Positions 60,961-64,000 of a stretch of 64,000 bases of DNA are shown here, one piece after another. The stretch lies in assembly GCF_051401765.1 (NCBI RefSeq), contig NC_135064.1, positions 20,496,001-20,560,000 on the forward strand. Direction: 5' to 3'. Made by a program: the position numbers and the translations under genes. The stretch comes from Calliopsis andreniformis. Taxonomy: Eukaryota > Arthropoda > Insecta > Hymenoptera > Andrenidae. Every line of letters begins with the position of its first letter. The stretch's first letter is position 1. The notes under the pieces were generated by a model. That model was not told where the DNA came from and did not search any database. It saw only the letters and a program-made list of their open reading frames with translations.

Positions 60961-63490
60961 CGATTTATTGGGAGGGATTGGGCGATTCGGTGTGGGAAGG
61001 GGGGATGGCTTGGTTGAGTTGCTGACTATTGCTGGGGGGTTTCATTTCTTAAGGGTGGGGTGCGTGGGTCATATTGTTCATTTGATGCAAATGAAGTTGC
61101 AGTAATGTAACTCGAATATCGTGATTTTTTAGAAAACGGGACAGTGGTATCATTTAAGGTAGATGTCTCAATACTAGGGTGTTTCAGACGTCAAATGTTT
61201 CAAGTGATCAACTTAGAATGACATGTCCCGACACTTGAACTGTGTCCCAGTAGCTGTATGTAGTTCTGTTTCAACAAATGAGCAATATGAAATACCTTTT
61301 TTTCCTTTATCACCATTGAATGTATAGGGGGTGTTGGTGTGCATTGTATCGCGGTTCTACTTATGCAGAAGGATTTTCCAATAATTGCAAAGTATATATA
61401 AAATATAAATCAGTTCGACAGGGAAAACACAAGTTTTCTAATAATGTAATTTTCATACCTGTTTGCAAATCTACATGATGCTGCTGCAGGTGAAAATGCG
61501 TTGTTGAAAGGTTAAGGGACACTGGAACGTCTTGTAGATACTTGAATTTAAAACATATACATATGTAAATAGAGAGATATAAAAACTTTGGAATTATGAG
61601 ATAAGGCTACTCTAAATTATTACTATTTACATTCTAAAAGGGTTTCATAACCTATTTTTCTCTAAAATAATCCGAAACATAAAGTAAAAAAAAGTAGATT
61701 TAATTACTCATAACCTGAAAATTATTGAATATATATTGTATGCATATCGTCCATCTAACATTTCTAGAAAAAGTTATGGATATTTTAACCTCTCCCTCAT
61801 AAACATCACGCTCATTAAAGAAGCAAAATCTACGCCTCCGATATTTACTAACTTTACTAACTTTTCACATTAATTTTCCTCATCACTATCAATAATTGTT
61901 ATCCTATCAATAGTGATAAACCTCTGATCTCACATAACCTAACCTCGGTAATCTACGATTGATTTATGTAATTTATGGCGTCTTTAAGGTACCTATTAAC
62001 ATATGTGACCCATTTTAGACAACAAAATTCAGATTTCAGGGGAGGGCAAGTAAATCAAGTTGATATGGAGCTGGTTTAAACCCATCGATTATATCTGTAC
62101 AGTAAAAATGTGATAACGTTGTATAGGAGAAATATCGAAACACGTTACATGGGCGAAGTTCGAGAACTTGCACCATCTCGATGAGATTTGTTATCAGAAG
62201 CCTCTGTCTCGTAACCGCTTACGCAAAATTGCACAATTTGTACAATGCAACGGAAAAACGTTGCGTTAGCCTCAACGTGATCTCTCGATACGCTGACTTT
62301 TTATTGTTTATGCACAAACGACGGTGTTGACTTTCTTATTTAGAAAGGGGAGAAGTATGAAGAAACGAAAATGTTATTGAGGCTTTAATATTGTGTACAT
62401 ATCTCTAACCTTGGCTGATACTCTAGTATGATACTCTACGTACAGTATTATCAACATTTCTTTTTTGAATTTTGTGGCTCATCATATGACTAAATAAATT
62501 AACGAGTAGACTGATGATTAATGACCCTTGGAATCTGATAAACTGTATTAATTTCTTGAAAAATATTATGTACACTTCATATCTTTTACATGATTTAACA
62601 CAGCGTATTTGTGTACAGTAAATTAGTACGTAATGTAATTCGAATTTTTATTAAGTCACATTTTAGTTATAATTATCGTATACTTAACCCAAATCTTTTG
62701 AATTCGAATTTTATTGACAGACATGTGACGAACACTCTAGCGATTAAACTAATATTCGTTACGAAATTTTTCATCAAGGAAAAAGAAATCGCGTTATATA
62801 ATCGATAACTGTACTTATTTTTTACTTATTAAATTAATCTTTGTTTTTGAAGAGGTTAAATAGATATAGTCGTATTACAAGATTATGAAAATTAAAAGAA
62901 ATTTATTAAACGTTTTCCTAAATTCGTAAATCAAAGAATTTGAAAAGGATTTAAAAATTTAAAAACTTCAGTTGGGGAAATAATATTGGGGTCTTTGACT
63001 AACCCTACTTTGATACACTAAAGGTTAATATGAGGTTTCATATAAGTACTTACATATTTACTATTTGGGATACTTTAGAAGGTGATGTATCGCATTAGAT
63101 AAACAGAAATATATCGTTCTTGTATATGTAGAAATGAAACACTATGCTTTGCACAACTTACAAATATTTTACGTAGTGGAACGCGCATCGCGAAGGACTA
63201 TACGAGTCTCCAACTATTAACTGATTCGAAGGGAACTATCGATTGTACGAATAGGGTGGTAAGTGTCAATTATTGTGTGCTGATTGGTCACTCTACCCCC
63301 TCCCATTTTTATTTTTACCACAACCCTACAGCTCTATTACGCTGAAAATATTTATGTTCCTTTTTAATTAAATCAAATGCGCATGTAAAAGTAAAAGGAC
63401 GAGGGAGTACAACAATTTGCTAATAAATGTACACGCTAGCTCAAATTTAATTGCTGATCTCCAAATTTTATGAGTCCTTTTTCTAACAAT
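60961..63490. other. AT-rich DNA, no gene recognised
   Basis: A fragment of the dispersed repeat (61221-61256, minus orientation) is the only structure identified. Confidence 0.5.
61221..61256 (-). repeat. Fragment of the same dispersed repeat as 49841-50031
   Basis: CATGTCCCGACACTTGAACT, GTGTCCCAGTAGCTG aligns with 49875-49911 at about 29 of 35 positions, allowing one inserted base. Confidence 0.5.
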
Positions 63491-63563
63491 AAGTACTATA
63501 CTATGTGCAAGCATTGCCTCTAATGCTTTCCAGAGGATTTCTCATGGGACACAATAAATATTA
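63491..63563. repeat. Foldback element copy E, left arm deleted
   Basis: The left edge AAGTACTATACTATGTG matches the outer edge of copy C. The right arm GCTTTCCAGAGGATTTCTCA then TGGGACACA matches the family right arm. The inner part of the left arm is missing. Confidence 0.6.
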
Positions 63564-64000
63564 CTATCTCGAATGACTAACCTTCGATTAGTCACCTGAG
63601 GCCGAAGGTTAAACTTCGAGATGTTAGGTCAAACCCTTAAAACTGTTTTCGCCTTGGCGGATGATTCCTCCACAGTGAATCATTCATCCTACCCAACAAG
63701 GTGTCGACCAATCCTCTATCCATCAAATACCCCAAGCAACCACGAGCCCATCTCAAAAACAGCTCCCTCCCCAACCCCCTCCGGAAGAGCTCCAATAAAG
63801 ACACGAATTACGCGAACTGTCCCAAATGAAATCCAGAACACCCCCCGAAAAAAGTGAATCAACAATGACTAGCAAAGTCGGTTCGCGAAATAGCAGAGCG
63901 ATCGAAGCGTGGTTACGAACTATGGTTCGTGCACGCCCCTGCGAAAGCTCCGAGTCGGCGAACAAATAAATGCTGAAAAGAGGAACAAAACCGACATTAT
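63564..64000. other. Window edge, no gene recognised
   Basis: A pyrimidine- and C-rich plus strand carries short open frames on both strands (63621-63857 plus, 63753-63965 minus). Nothing recognisable is encoded. Confidence 0.4.

Noticed and set aside
60113..61105. 330-codon plus-strand frame
   Set aside because: It begins with GTG (first ATG at 60131), and its hydrophobic middle coincides with C/T-rich DNA that keeps two other frames open. No domain or splice support.
1..64000. tRNA, rRNA or CRISPR features
   Set aside because: No tRNA B-box plus acceptor-stem pattern, rRNA core or spaced identical repeats was recognised by eye on either strand. A covariance-model scan was not possible here.

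Overview
This is animal, almost certainly insect, genomic DNA. AT-rich sequence full of short stop-bounded frames alternates with CpG-dense blocks, and the one gene I can prove has spliced exons with GTGAGT donors. The protein is closest to the invertebrate SoxF protein (Drosophila Sox15). A hymenopteran such as a bee, ant or wasp is my best guess from the base composition, the many CpG blocks and the abundance of short inverted-repeat elements, but that is inference. Nothing looks bacterial or viral.

The gene is the 5' part of a SoxF-class HMG-box transcription factor on the minus strand. Exon 1 (23801-23635) carries the start codon, exon 2 (10786-10603) continues a Ser/Pro-rich N-terminal region, and exon 3 (9358-9088) carries the first half of the HMG box and stops at a donor inside it. 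The phases agree at the two junctions inside the window (2+1, then 0). Together the exons encode about 207 residues. The second half of the HMG box and the C-terminus were not found by eye in 1-9081, so they probably lie beyond the left edge. Intron 1 is about 12.8 kb, intron 2 about 1.2 kb and intron 3 more than 9 kb.

From about 24 kb to 64 kb I recognise no protein-coding gene. That 40 kb is the 5' flank, or long 5' non-coding introns, of the Sox gene. It holds CpG-rich blocks (largest at 28.6-29.4, 30.4-31.2, 37.4-38.4, 44.0-44.8, 50.4-51.0, 54.2-54.9, 58.6-59.3 and 60.1-60.9 kb), GA/TC tracts, diverged tandem repeats and many short inverted-repeat (MITE-like) elements. The ORFs over the CpG blocks are low-complexity or unrecognisable, and I do not call them genes.

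The non-genic structure includes a dispersed family of short foldback elements with a CCCATGAGAAGTCCCCTGG-type arm (best copy 33155-33247, others at 1.8, 3.9, 39.0 and 63.5 kb). A TTAA-flanked piggyBac-like MITE sits about 100 bp inside intron 1. Two abutting 130-bp foldbacks are followed directly by a third, unrelated one at 31.2-31.6 kb. A 432-bp element with long inverted ends lies at 51.0-51.4 kb. Tandem repeats with units of about 155 bp occur at 38.4 kb and 59.6 kb, and a 9-bp array at 12.4 kb.
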